A DNA stretch of 6,295 nt from an uncultured Dialister sp. (GTDB taxonomy: Bacteria; Bacillota; Negativicutes; Veillonellales; Dialisteraceae), in assembly GCA_900545785.1 (NCBI GenBank), contig URAA01000091.1, positions 1-6,295 of the forward strand. The letters are read 5' to 3'. The notes beneath the pieces are model-generated. The model did no database searches and was not told the origin of the DNA. It saw nothing but the letters and a program-made list of their open reading frames with translations. This document shows positions 1-5,304 of the stretch, in pieces. Within the stretch, counting starts at the first letter, position 1. Every line of letters starts with the position of its first letter. A program made the translations under genes and the position numbers.

Positions 1-1034
1 TCATCGCTCGTCTCATGGCTCGTGAAGATCAGCTGAACGCTGAACAGAGAGCTACCGTAGAAAGACTGGCAGGCGAATACGCTGACGAACTGGAAAACCT
101 CGGCGTCCGCGTTTCCAAACTGGAAAAGAAAATCGGCAATCTGTCCTTCTCCGGCAATGCCCGTATGCGTTACAACCAGAGCTACTACTCCATTGTTAAT
201 GGAGATCCCGTATTTGAAAACGGCAAGTCCGTAGACAAATACGACGGCCGTATCAAAATCACCGCAAAGGCTGATGTAAATGAAAATACCTATGTAAGAG
301 GCCGTCTCCGTGCAGACATGAACTTCAAAGATGGCGGACAGTCTGATGTTTACATGGAAGAACTTATTGTTCATCACCAGTTCGGCGAACAGGCAGGACT
401 GACACTCGGCCGCCAGGACGTAGTTCTCGGCCAGACAGGTCTTTACTATGATGATGAATTCGACGGTGCTATTGCAACTCTGGGAAGCGACAAACTCGCT
501 CTCGACCTCGGCTACGGCTATTTCTACTCTTGGGAAAACAAAGCCGGTGAAAAGCCGGAAGCATTCTTTGCCCGCGCTTACGGCAGTGCAAACCGCTTCT
601 CCTATGACGTAGAATATATCGACCTTGCAAAAGATGACGGCAAAGTTATCGGCGGCGGCATCACTGCAGGCCTGACCGACCAGATCGACGTATTCGGCGA
701 CTTCTACAAGAACACCGACAGAGACGGAGATCCCCAGGTATGGACCGCAGGCCTCGGCTTCGGTCATGCAGACTGGAAGAAAGCAGGCTCCTTCAGACTG
801 GCAGCTCAGTATATCGATGCTGAAAAAGACAGCGTATACGGCGCTTCCACATTCAACGTAACTCCTATCGATGAAGCTATCAGCAAAACCGATATTGATT
901 ACTGGCTCGTATCTGCCGACGTTATTCTTGCAAAGAATGTAAAACTCCACGGTGAATATGCATTCGATGTATCGGCTGAAAACAATGTCGACTATGACGA
1001 CCTTGCTTCCGTTTCCCTGAACTACGTGTTCTAA
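1..1034 (+). CDS. SLH-type outer-membrane porin (OmpM-like), 3' part
   Basis: The reading frame is open from base 3 and has no start in the window, so the N-terminus lies upstream; 343 residues are visible. The first residues (IARLMARED) look like the tail of an SLH domain. An alpha-helical, probably coiled-coil linker follows (about fragment residues 5-40, ending VSKLEKKIGNLSF). The rest alternates polar and aromatic residues as in a beta-barrel (for example SGNARMRYNQSYYS) and ends in ...SLNYVF; a terminal Phe is the usual outer-membrane assembly signal. In Negativicutes such proteins bind cell-wall polyamines through SLH and form diffusion channels, tethering the outer membrane. The ATG at 15 is internal: the frame and family similarity continue upstream of it. 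Codons are strongly biased to C-ending forms (TTC, AAC, GAC), which suits a highly expressed gene. Family assignment is strong; which paralogue it is cannot be told. Confidence 0.88.
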   Translation, partial: IARLMAREDQLNAEQRATVERLAGEYADELENLGVRVSKLEKKIGNLSFSGNARMRYNQSYYSIVNGDPVFENGKSVDKYDGRIKITAKADVNENTYVRGRLRADMNFKDGGQSDVYMEELIVHHQFGEQAGLTLGRQDVVLGQTGLYYDDEFDGAIATLGSDKLALDLGYGYFYSWENKAGEKPEAFFARAYGSANRFSYDVEYIDLAKDDGKVIGGGITAGLTDQIDVFGDFYKNTDRDGDPQVWTAGLGFGHADWKKAGSFRLAAQYIDAEKDSVYGASTFNVTPIDEAISKTDIDYWLVSADVILAKNVKLHGEYAFDVSAENNVDYDDLASVSLNYVF

Positions 1035-1070
1035 GAAACAGAACAATAATTCCTCTTTGAGGGACAAAGC

Positions 1071-1101
1071 GGACGTTTTCCGAAAGGGAGACGTCCTTTT
1101 T
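1071..1101 (+). terminator. Intrinsic terminator of the porin gene
   Basis: An 11-bp stem (GGACGTTTTCC with GGGAGACGTCC, including two G-U pairs) closes a GAAA tetraloop at 1071-1096. Five T follow directly, then GTTT. It lies 37 bases after the porin stop codon. Confidence 0.9.
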
Positions 1102-1106
1102 GTTTG

Positions 1107-1133
1107 CCTTTTCAAGCAGGGAAAGTGAAAAGG
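1107..1133. repeat. Inverted repeat CCTTTTCA / TGAAAAGG
   Basis: A perfect 8-bp inverted repeat (1107-1114 and 1126-1133) with an 11-base spacer lies between the porin terminator and the ribosome site of the small membrane protein gene. No T-run follows, so it is not a terminator for the + strand. It could be an operator or a leader hairpin; nothing shows which. Confidence 0.4.
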
Positions 1134-1151
1134 GAGTATGATAAAGAAGAA

Positions 1152-1160
1152 AGGAGGAGG
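1152..1160 (+). promoter_or_regulatory. Ribosome binding site fixing the start at 1168
   Basis: AGGAGGAGG ends 7 bases before the ATG at 1168. The in-frame ATG at 1138 lies upstream of this site and would put the Shine-Dalgarno sequence inside the protein, so 1168 is the better start. Confidence 0.85.
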
Positions 1161-1167
1161 ACTCTTT

Positions 1168-1455
1168 ATGGATGTTCATGTAGATAAGACAATAGCAACC
1201 ATCCTTATTCATGCCATATTGTTTGCAGGAGCGTATGATCAGAATGCAATATGTCTGTGGATTCTTTTAGCTGAAGCGTATATATTTATGTTTGTTTCTG
1301 TATTAGTTTTAATGGGAGCTGCAATTATCATTGCTTATTATTTTTTGGGAATAATAGGAGCATCTGTAACAACTGTCGTCCTCCTTTGGTTTTCCGGTAT
1401 GTATTTATACGGGTGTTGGAAAGAAAGACAGGAAAGATTGATGACTCGTAGATAA
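1168..1455 (+). CDS. Small hydrophobic membrane protein, unrecognised
   Basis: This gene encodes 95 residues, and I do not recognise the family. It is mostly hydrophobic, with probably three membrane segments (roughly residues 8-23, 27-49 and 51-80). A short basic cytoplasmic-looking tail follows (CWKERQERLMTRR), which by the positive-inside rule would put the C-terminus in the cytoplasm. There is no signal peptide cleavage motif and no catalytic motif. The gene stands alone between two terminators, so it is probably its own transcription unit or lives on read-through from the porin gene; I found no convincing promoter. By eye its base composition is clearly more AT-rich than the porin and dehydrogenase genes, and its codons end in A or T more often. 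That may mean lower expression, lineage-specific origin or transfer. A holin-like or stress-type small membrane protein is possible but unsupported. The strong ribosome site makes it very likely real. Confidence 0.75.
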   Translation: MDVHVDKTIATILIHAILFAGAYDQNAICLWILLAEAYIFMFVSVLVLMGAAIIIAYYFLGIIGASVTTVVLLWFSGMYLYGCWKERQERLMTRR

Positions 1456-1474
1456 TAATAATACATATATATAA

Positions 1475-1506
1475 GGCAGACTCAGATAAAGGGGCTGTCT
1501 TTTTTA
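1475..1506 (+). terminator. Intrinsic terminator of the small membrane protein gene
   Basis: GGCAG-A-CTC pairs with GGG-G-CTGTC (1475-1499), with one internal mismatch, G-U pairs and loop AGATAAA. A T6-A-TTT tract follows. It starts 20 bases after the stop codon. Confidence 0.75.
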
Positions 1507-1638
1507 TTTGTGAGGAAATCGGTAAAGAATATGAGCAATGTGTTTGCTCGGAAGCGCCTGATTTGGAGAAGAAATAGGAAGGAAATTTCAATACGGCAGA
1601 GGTTGAATATATTCTCGCTTTCCTGTTATTTTTTCCAT

Positions 1639-1670
1639 AAAAAAGCCCCCGCCTTGATACTGCGAGGGCT
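1639..1670 (-). terminator. Intrinsic terminator of the EamA gene
   Basis: On the minus strand AGCCCTCGC pairs with GCGGGGGCT across a 9-base loop (one mismatch), followed by T6. It lies 24 bases past the EamA stop codon. Seen from the + strand there is no T-run after the stem, so it works for the minus gene only. Confidence 0.82.
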
Positions 1671-1694
1671 GCTGCCGTCTGATTTCTTTACGGC

Positions 1695-2107
1695 TCAGAG
1701 CACCATAAATAAAGTGCCTGCGGTGATCAGCATTAATCCTACGGCAGATTTTGCCGTAAAAGGTTCATGGAAAATAAGAAAAGCCAAAATGATGGTGAGG
1801 ACGACGCTTAATTTGTCGATGGGAACGACTTTGGAAGCGTCGCCGATTTGGAGTGCTTTATAATAACAGAGCCATGAAGCGCCTGTTGCAAGTCCCGATA
1901 AGACGAGGAAGACCCGGCTTTTTTGCTGATGTCGGGAATGCCCGCCTGTCCTCCTGCGATAAAAACCATGCCCCATGCCATGACGAGCACGACGGCCGTA
2001 CGGATGGCGGTTGCCAAATTTGAATTGACTCCGTCAATACCGATTTTTGCCAAAATAGAGGTAAGAGCGGCAAATACGGCAGAACCGAAAGCATATAAAG
2101 CCCACAT
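1695..2107 (-). pseudogene. Half-size EamA/DMT transporter with a one-base frameshift
   Basis: Two overlapping minus-strand frames together make one EamA-family protein. The first runs from ATG 2107-2105 (MWALYAFGSA...GIPDISKK) and the second carries ...SRVFLVLSGLATGASWL to the stop at 1695. The join is a run of six A on the coding strand (T at 1919-1924). With a seventh A the protein would be 137 residues, the normal size for the single-EamA-domain group, reading ISKKSRVFLVLSG. As written, translation leaves the family frame after ISKK and ends at 1808. The intact form has about five hydrophobic segments and the familiar CYYKALQIGDASKVVPIDKLSV stretch in two parts of the domain. Such half-size members probably act as inner-membrane dimers exporting metabolites; the substrate is unknown. 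AAAGGA lies 6 bases before the ATG. Both halves are well conserved, so this is a very recent mutation, a sequencing error, or slippage-dependent expression. Family call is firm; loss of function is not. Confidence 0.8.
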
Positions 2108-2181
2108 GACAGATCCTTTCTGATATGATTTCATATCGAAAACAGCAAACATTCAAACCGGCGAAGGCTCTTTTTATCCAT

Positions 2182-2187
2182 AGTATA
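2182..2187 (-). promoter_or_regulatory. Candidate -10 box for the EamA gene
   Basis: The minus strand reads TATACT here, 74 bases before the EamA start, in an AT-rich stretch with many A and T tracts. No good -35 box lies at 16-18 bp, so support is weak. Confidence 0.3.
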
Positions 2188-2358
2188 GAGGAAAAAATAA
2201 TTTTTGTTTATGGAAAGATAACTTTTTTATAAATAAAAGATGCTCTGCCGTGGAGAAGAGATGAGTTTTTTCGGCGGATCGGGCCTTGCCGGAGGAAACT
2301 TCATTCCTGCTTTTGCGTAGAGGAAGCAGAATTTCATCGCCAAGAGGGAAAGAAAAGC

Positions 2359-2392
2359 AAAAAATCCCCTGCCGGAAAGACAGAGGATTTTT
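2359..2392 (-). terminator. Intrinsic terminator of the reductase gene
   Basis: On the minus strand AAAAATCCTCTGTC pairs along 14 positions with GGCAGGGGATTTTT around a TTTCC loop, and the T-run extends to six. It starts 9 bases after the stop codon at 2402. The symmetrical A/T flanks could also stop + strand transcription. Confidence 0.88.
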
Positions 2393-2401
2393 GATATTCG
2401 G

Positions 2402-3031
2402 TTATTCGGCTACCACAGAAATTCTCTCTTGAATATGATCTCCTTTTGTCGCTTCGTCGATCATGGCTGCCGCATAGTCGGCATAGCTGATGACGCTCTC
2501 TCCTTTGGAATTCAGTGTCAGTTCTTCGCCGCCGAGGATGTATTTTCCCGTCTTGGCGCCGTCTTCTTGAAAATCTGCGGCAGGGCTTATATACGTCCAT
2601 TTTACGTCATTTCTGCTCCTGAGTTCTTCCAATGCTTTTCCCATAGCGGAAGCGAGGGGCTTGAAAGCATCGGGAAAATCCGGACTGTCGATAAGCTGCA
2701 GGGTATGCTCCGGGTTTACATAGAGACTGCCCGCCCCGCCGACGACGAGAAGTCTTGTATCCTTTCCGCTGACCAGATCGCAAAGATGTTTCAGGGAAGT
2801 GCTGTGCTGCGGCAGCGTTTCCGGTGTCCAAGCACCGAAAGCATCGATCACGACATCAAAACCCTCTAAATCGGACGGGGTCAGATCAAAGAGATCTTTT
2901 CGGATCACCTTTTCTGCGGCGGATTTGTTTTCCCCCCGTACGACGGCGGTGACGTCAAGACCCCGATCTGCCGCTTCTTTTACAATCAATTTTCCTGCTT
3001 TGCCGTTGGCACTGATAACTGCGATTTTCAT
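2402..3031 (-). CDS. NAD(P)H-binding reductase, COG2910/YwnB-like
   Basis: This 209-residue protein is a short atypical SDR (NAD(P)-binding Rossmann fold) of the group annotated as putative NADH-flavin reductase. Evidence: an N-terminal beta strand and glycine loop (MKIAVISANGKAG, residues 1-13, a variant of the GATGxxG loop); Arg32 in VVRG, placed to contact the NADP phosphate; the strand and loop LLVVGGAGSLYV (94-105); SPDFPDAFKP (116-125); WTYISPAADF (145-154); TGKYILGGEEL (161-171); and YADYAAAMIDE near the end. These blocks match COG2910 along the whole length. The start at 3031 is set by AGGAGG 8 bases upstream; an in-frame extension to 3187 would run through the promoter and is rejected. 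It is divergent from the aldehyde dehydrogenase gene with overlapping promoters, so shared control is likely. The true substrate is unknown: flavin, quinone or reactive carbonyl reduction are all possible. Confidence 0.88.
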   Translation of the reverse strand: MKIAVISANGKAGKLIVKEAADRGLDVTAVVRGENKSAAEKVIRKDLFDLTPSDLEGFDVVIDAFGAWTPETLPQHSTSLKHLCDLVSGKDTRLLVVGGAGSLYVNPEHTLQLIDSPDFPDAFKPLASAMGKALEELRSRNDVKWTYISPAADFQEDGAKTGKYILGGEELTLNSKGESVISYADYAAAMIDEATKGDHIQERISVVAE

Positions 3032-3039
3032 TGTTTGTA

Positions 3040-3045
3040 CCTCCT
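3040..3045 (-). promoter_or_regulatory. Ribosome binding site of the reductase gene
   Basis: The minus strand reads AGGAGG, 8 bases before the ATG at 3031. This is a near-perfect Shine-Dalgarno match and decides the start. Confidence 0.88.
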
Positions 3046-3128
3046 TTTTTAATTTATATGGGGATAATGAAAATTCATTGATGAACAGTCCCTTATTTTT
3101 TACAGTATATATTAATTTGAAAAAAATA

Positions 3129-3160
3129 AAAAGGTAAATCGAAAGTATTGAATACCTTTT
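3129..3160. repeat. Inverted repeat AAAAGGTA / TACCTTTT
   Basis: A perfect 8-bp inverted repeat (3129-3136 and 3153-3160) with a 16-base spacer. It surrounds the expected start of transcription for the reductase gene and overlaps its -10 box, so it may be an operator or a hairpin at the 5' end of that transcript. Confidence 0.45.
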
Positions 3161-3176
3161 ATAACTTTGGTATACT
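3148..3176 (+). promoter_or_regulatory. Promoter of the aldehyde dehydrogenase gene
   Basis: TTGAAT (3148-3153) and TATACT (3171-3176) are separated by exactly 17 bp and match the housekeeping sigma consensus at 4 and 5 of 6 positions. Transcription would start near 3183, giving a leader of about 170 bases. Confidence 0.65.
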
Positions 3177-3187
3177 GTATGTATCAA
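3158..3187 (-). promoter_or_regulatory. Promoter of the reductase gene
   Basis: On the minus strand TTGATA (3187-3182) and TATAAA (3163-3158) are 18 bp apart, each 5 of 6 to consensus. Transcription would start near 3151, giving a leader of about 120 bases. The element overlaps the dehydrogenase promoter almost completely. Confidence 0.6.
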
Positions 3188-3261
3188 ATACGGTTAATGA
3201 AGGAACTGTGTGAATATAAGACAGGCTTTATTCTTCATTATTAAAGATTTGTGTATATTCT

Positions 3262-3338
3262 TTCGGACCTCCGAACAGTCGTCAAAAATCCGACGGAATA
3301 GCTCCTCTTCGGAGGAGGGTATCATTCCTTATTTTTTT
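3262..3338 (+). promoter_or_regulatory. Structured leader, possible attenuator, of the dehydrogenase gene
   Basis: A first hairpin is TTCGGACCTCCGAA (3262-3275). A second is CTCCTC-TTCG-GAGGAG (3302-3317), extended by GGAAT/ATTCC (3295-3299 with 3324-3328) and followed by TTATTTTTTT (3329-3338), which is terminator-like. CCTCCGAA (3268-3275) is also the exact complement of TTCGGAGG (3308-3315), so the two hairpins and a long-range pairing exclude one another. The U-tract ends just before the ribosome site AAGGCGG (3341-3347). The arrangement suggests conditional termination or translation control. No known riboswitch or T-box class is recognised. Confidence 0.5.
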
Positions 3339-3353
3339 GAAAGGCGGTTTATT

Positions 3354-4841
3354 ATGAAACAAGCAAATCTTCAGAAACAGTATGATTTATTCATCGACGG
3401 AGAATTTGTTCCTGCTTCCGACGGGGGAACTTTTGAAGCGAAGAATCCGGCAAACGGGGAAATTCTTGCCCGCTGCGCAGAAGCGACCATGGAAGACGTG
3501 GACAAAGCCGTAGCGGCTGCTCACCGTGCACTTCCTGCATGGAGCCGGACATCTCCCATTGAAAGACAGAATTATCTTTTAAAGATTGCCGATATTATTG
3601 AAGAAAATGCAGAACATCTCGCTCTGGTGGAATCGATGGACAACGGCAAGCCGATCCGGGAAACCATGAATGTGGATATTCCTTTCGGTGCCGACCATTT
3701 CCGTTATTTTGCAGGCTGCCTCCGTGCATGGGAAGGCAGTGCCACCATGCTGGACGACAACACCATGTCTCTCATCCTTCATGAACCGATCGGCGTTGTG
3801 GGACAGATCATTCCGTGGAACTTCCCCTTCCTCATGGCGACATGGAAAGTAGCGCCTGCTCTGGCTGCGGGAGATACCATCGTTTTGAAACCTTCTTCTC
3901 ATACATCCCTTTCCGTTCTTGAACTCCTCCGCCTCATTGCGGACGTTCTTCCGAAAGGCGTTCTGAACGTCATCACCGGTGCAGGCTCGAAATCGGGCCA
4001 GTGGCTCCTGGATCATCCCGATATCGACAAGCTTGCTTTCACAGGCTCCACCGAAGTCGGCTACGGCGTCTACAAAGCAGCTTATGAAAAACTCATTCCC
4101 GTCACTTTGGAACTGGGCGGAAAATCGGCAAATATCGTATTCGACGACTGCGACATCGAACAGGCGGTAGAAGGGGTCACCACAGGCATCCTCTTCAACC
4201 AGGGACAGGTTTGCTGCGCAGGCTCCCGTGTATTCATTCAGGAAGGCATTTTCGATGAATTCATCGCTAAGATGAAAGCTACTTTCGAAGCGGTCAAGAT
4301 CGGCGATCCGACCGATCCGGAAACACAGCTGGGCGCTCAGATTTACAAGAAGCAGCAGGACAAAGTGCTTGACTATATCCGCATCGGCGTAGAAGAAGGC
4401 GGCACCCTTGTCACAGGCGGCGAAAGATACACAGAAAACGGCTGCGACAAAGGCTTCTTCCTGAAACCGACCATTCTCATTTCCAAAACAAATGCGGCAC
4501 GGGTATGCCAGGAAGAAATTTTCGGACCGGTGGTCGTGGTACAGAAATTCAAGACCATCGACGAAGTCATTCCTCTTGCAAACGATACCATGTACGGTCT
4601 CGGCGGCGGCGTATTCACCAAGAATCTGAATACCGCCATGAAAGTAGCAAGAAACGTACAGACGGGACGTATCTGGGTCAATACATACAATGCCATCCCT
4701 GCAGGCGCTCCCTTCGGCGGCTACAAGAAATCCGGCATCGGCCGTGAAACCCATAAGATCATGCTGGAACATTACAGCCAGACGAAAAATATCATGATCA
4801 ATCTGAAAGAAGGAACGGCAGGCCTTTACAACGTAAAATAA
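3354..4841 (+). CDS. NAD(P)-dependent aldehyde dehydrogenase, AldB/ExaC-like
   Basis: This full-length 495-residue class-1/2-type aldehyde dehydrogenase oxidises an aldehyde to the carboxylate with NAD(P)+ in the cytoplasm. Visible landmarks are the oxyanion Asn156 in PWNFP, Lys179 in VLKPS for cofactor binding, GSTEVG (231-236), the general base Glu253 in LELGGKS, and the nucleophile Cys287 in FNQGQVCCAGSR. The 34-residue gap from Glu253 to Cys287 equals that in mammalian ALDH2. EEIFGPV (387-393, cofactor ribose contact) and the C-terminal GGYKKSGIGRETHKIMLEHY block follow. DNGKPIRET, DHFRYFAGC and the C-terminal block resemble E. coli AldB and the ExaC acetaldehyde dehydrogenases more than betaine or succinate-semialdehyde enzymes; I judge this from memory, not from a search. 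Start 3354 follows AAGGCGG by 6 bases; the frame is open back to a GTG at 3210 but that stretch is the leader. Acetaldehyde or another short aldehyde is the likely substrate. Confidence 0.93.
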   Translation: MKQANLQKQYDLFIDGEFVPASDGGTFEAKNPANGEILARCAEATMEDVDKAVAAAHRALPAWSRTSPIERQNYLLKIADIIEENAEHLALVESMDNGKPIRETMNVDIPFGADHFRYFAGCLRAWEGSATMLDDNTMSLILHEPIGVVGQIIPWNFPFLMATWKVAPALAAGDTIVLKPSSHTSLSVLELLRLIADVLPKGVLNVITGAGSKSGQWLLDHPDIDKLAFTGSTEVGYGVYKAAYEKLIPVTLELGGKSANIVFDDCDIEQAVEGVTTGILFNQGQVCCAGSRVFIQEGIFDEFIAKMKATFEAVKIGDPTDPETQLGAQIYKKQQDKVLDYIRIGVEEGGTLVTGGERYTENGCDKGFFLKPTILISKTNAARVCQEEIFGPVVVVQKFKTIDEVIPLANDTMYGLGGGVFTKNLNTAMKVARNVQTGRIWVNTYNAIPAGAPFGGYKKSGIGRETHKIMLEHYSQTKNIMINLKEGTAGLYNVK

Positions 4842-4853
4842 TGGCTGAAGAAG

Positions 4854-4884
4854 AACCCCTTGTCATCACGGCAGGGGGTTTTTT
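4854..4884 (+). terminator. Intrinsic terminator of the dehydrogenase gene
   Basis: AACCCCTTG pairs with CAGGGGGTT (9 bp, one G-U) around a 9-base loop at 4854-4880, with T6 at 4879-4884. It starts 13 bases after the stop codon. Confidence 0.88.
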
Positions 4885-4923
4885 GATGAGAAAGAAGGAC
4901 GGAAAACAGTTTTAACAAGGAAA

Positions 4924-5092
4924 TTTTTCCGAAAAGATCAAGATTTTTTAAAACGGAAAAATTCATTCTTTTACGAACGACGGATGTTTTTTATGAGCGG
5001 CGGATCTGTTTTTTTGTAAATGACAGCTGTTTTTTATGGACGGCAGAACTGTTTTTTTGCAAAGGTCTCTCTTTTTTGAAACGGTCATTTTT
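4924..5092. repeat. Phased T-tract array with degenerate 20/23-bp repeats
   Basis: This stretch has no supportable gene. T-runs of four to seven bases recur at about 4924-4928, 4944-4949, 4969-4972, 4987-4992, 5009-5015, 5030-5035, 5052-5058, 5072-5077 and 5088-5092, mostly 19-24 bp apart and averaging close to two helical turns. From 4973 to 5058 the units between T-runs resemble each other (ATGAGCGGCGGATCTG and ATGGACGGCAGAACTG followed by T7) and alternate between 20 and 23 bp. Such phasing predicts intrinsically curved DNA. It lies between two genes whose terminators face each other. Confidence 0.55.
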
Positions 5093-5161
5093 ATTATTTT
5101 TCATTTAGCAGATGCTTTTTTTCATGAATAACCGATGTATTTTCCGAAATAAAAGAAACAT

Positions 5162-5209
5162 AAAAAAACCGCAAGTCTTCTCTGCAAAGAGGGAGGGCCT
5201 GCGGTTTTT
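5162..5209 (-). terminator. Intrinsic terminator of the SLC13-type transporter gene
   Basis: On the minus strand AAAACCGCA pairs with TGCGGTTTT as the outer stem, and a long inner stem of mixed Watson-Crick and G-U pairs extends it around a 6-base loop. T7 follows (A at 5162-5168). It is about 95 bases past the stop codon at 5305. T5 on the other side could also stop + strand transcripts. Confidence 0.85.
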
Positions 5210-5226
5210 AAAAGGAAGGGACTCTG

Positions 5227-5304
5227 TCAAAAGGAAGTTTTTCAAAAAACTGTTTACTGAAATTTTCAAAAAGTCAGAAATGTTCAAAAAGAATATGTCA
5301 AAAA
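5227..5304. repeat. Five spaced copies of TCAAAA(A)
   Basis: TCAAAA or TCAAAAA starts at 5227, 5242, 5266, 5284 and 5298, in the stretch between the transporter stop codon and its terminator. On the minus strand these are TTTTTGA repeats in the 3' untranslated part of the transcript. Spacing is irregular (14-24 bp). Possible U-rich RNA-binding or Rho-type site, or simply low-complexity sequence. Confidence 0.4.

Larger units (their letters stand above)
3145..3191. promoter_or_regulatory. Paired GTAT-N3-ATAC palindromes, candidate operator
   Basis: Two 11-bp palindromes, GTATTGAATAC (3145-3155) and GTATCAAATAC (3181-3191), lie 36 bp apart centre to centre. The first contains the -35 box of the dehydrogenase promoter, the second the -35 box of the reductase promoter. 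A dimeric repressor bound at either would block that promoter. No regulator gene is in the window; redox-sensing winged-helix families such as HxlR, or Rrf2, are guesses from gene context. Confidence 0.5.

Noticed and set aside
1452..1577. Open + strand frame after the small membrane protein gene with a plausible acidic sequence (EEIGKEYEQCVCSEAPDLEKK)
   Set aside because: There is no ATG, GTG or TTG start with a ribosome site, and it runs through a terminator hairpin. It could be a gene remnant but cannot be supported.
2228..2338. Short minus-strand frame (MKFCFLYAKAGMK...) and a CTGCTT/AAGCAG hairpin in the gap left of the reductase
   Set aside because: There is no ribosome site, no family resemblance, and no T-run beside the hairpin; probably chance.
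3032..3187. N-terminal extension of the reductase to 3187
   Set aside because: It would translate through the promoter and the perfect AGGAGG site; the extra 52 residues are AT-rich and unlike the family.
3197..3244. Possible 15-codon leader peptide (MKELCEYKTGFILHY)
   Set aside because: It would fit attenuation, but there is no Shine-Dalgarno sequence, it starts only about 14 bases after the predicted transcript start, and no codon run is evident.
3210..3353. N-terminal extension of the aldehyde dehydrogenase from a GTG at 3210
   Set aside because: The frame is open but has no ribosome site, does not resemble ALDH N-termini, and covers the structured leader. ATG 3354 has a ribosome site at the right distance and gives the normal 495-residue length.
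3579..4772. Long minus-strand open frame of 397 codons opposite the dehydrogenase
   Set aside because: It is antisense to a gene with full catalytic motifs, shows no domain, and arises from the codon bias of the real gene.
4973..5092. CRISPR-like array
   Set aside because: The units are too short, degenerate and T-rich, with no conserved repeat separated by unique spacers, and no cas gene is near.
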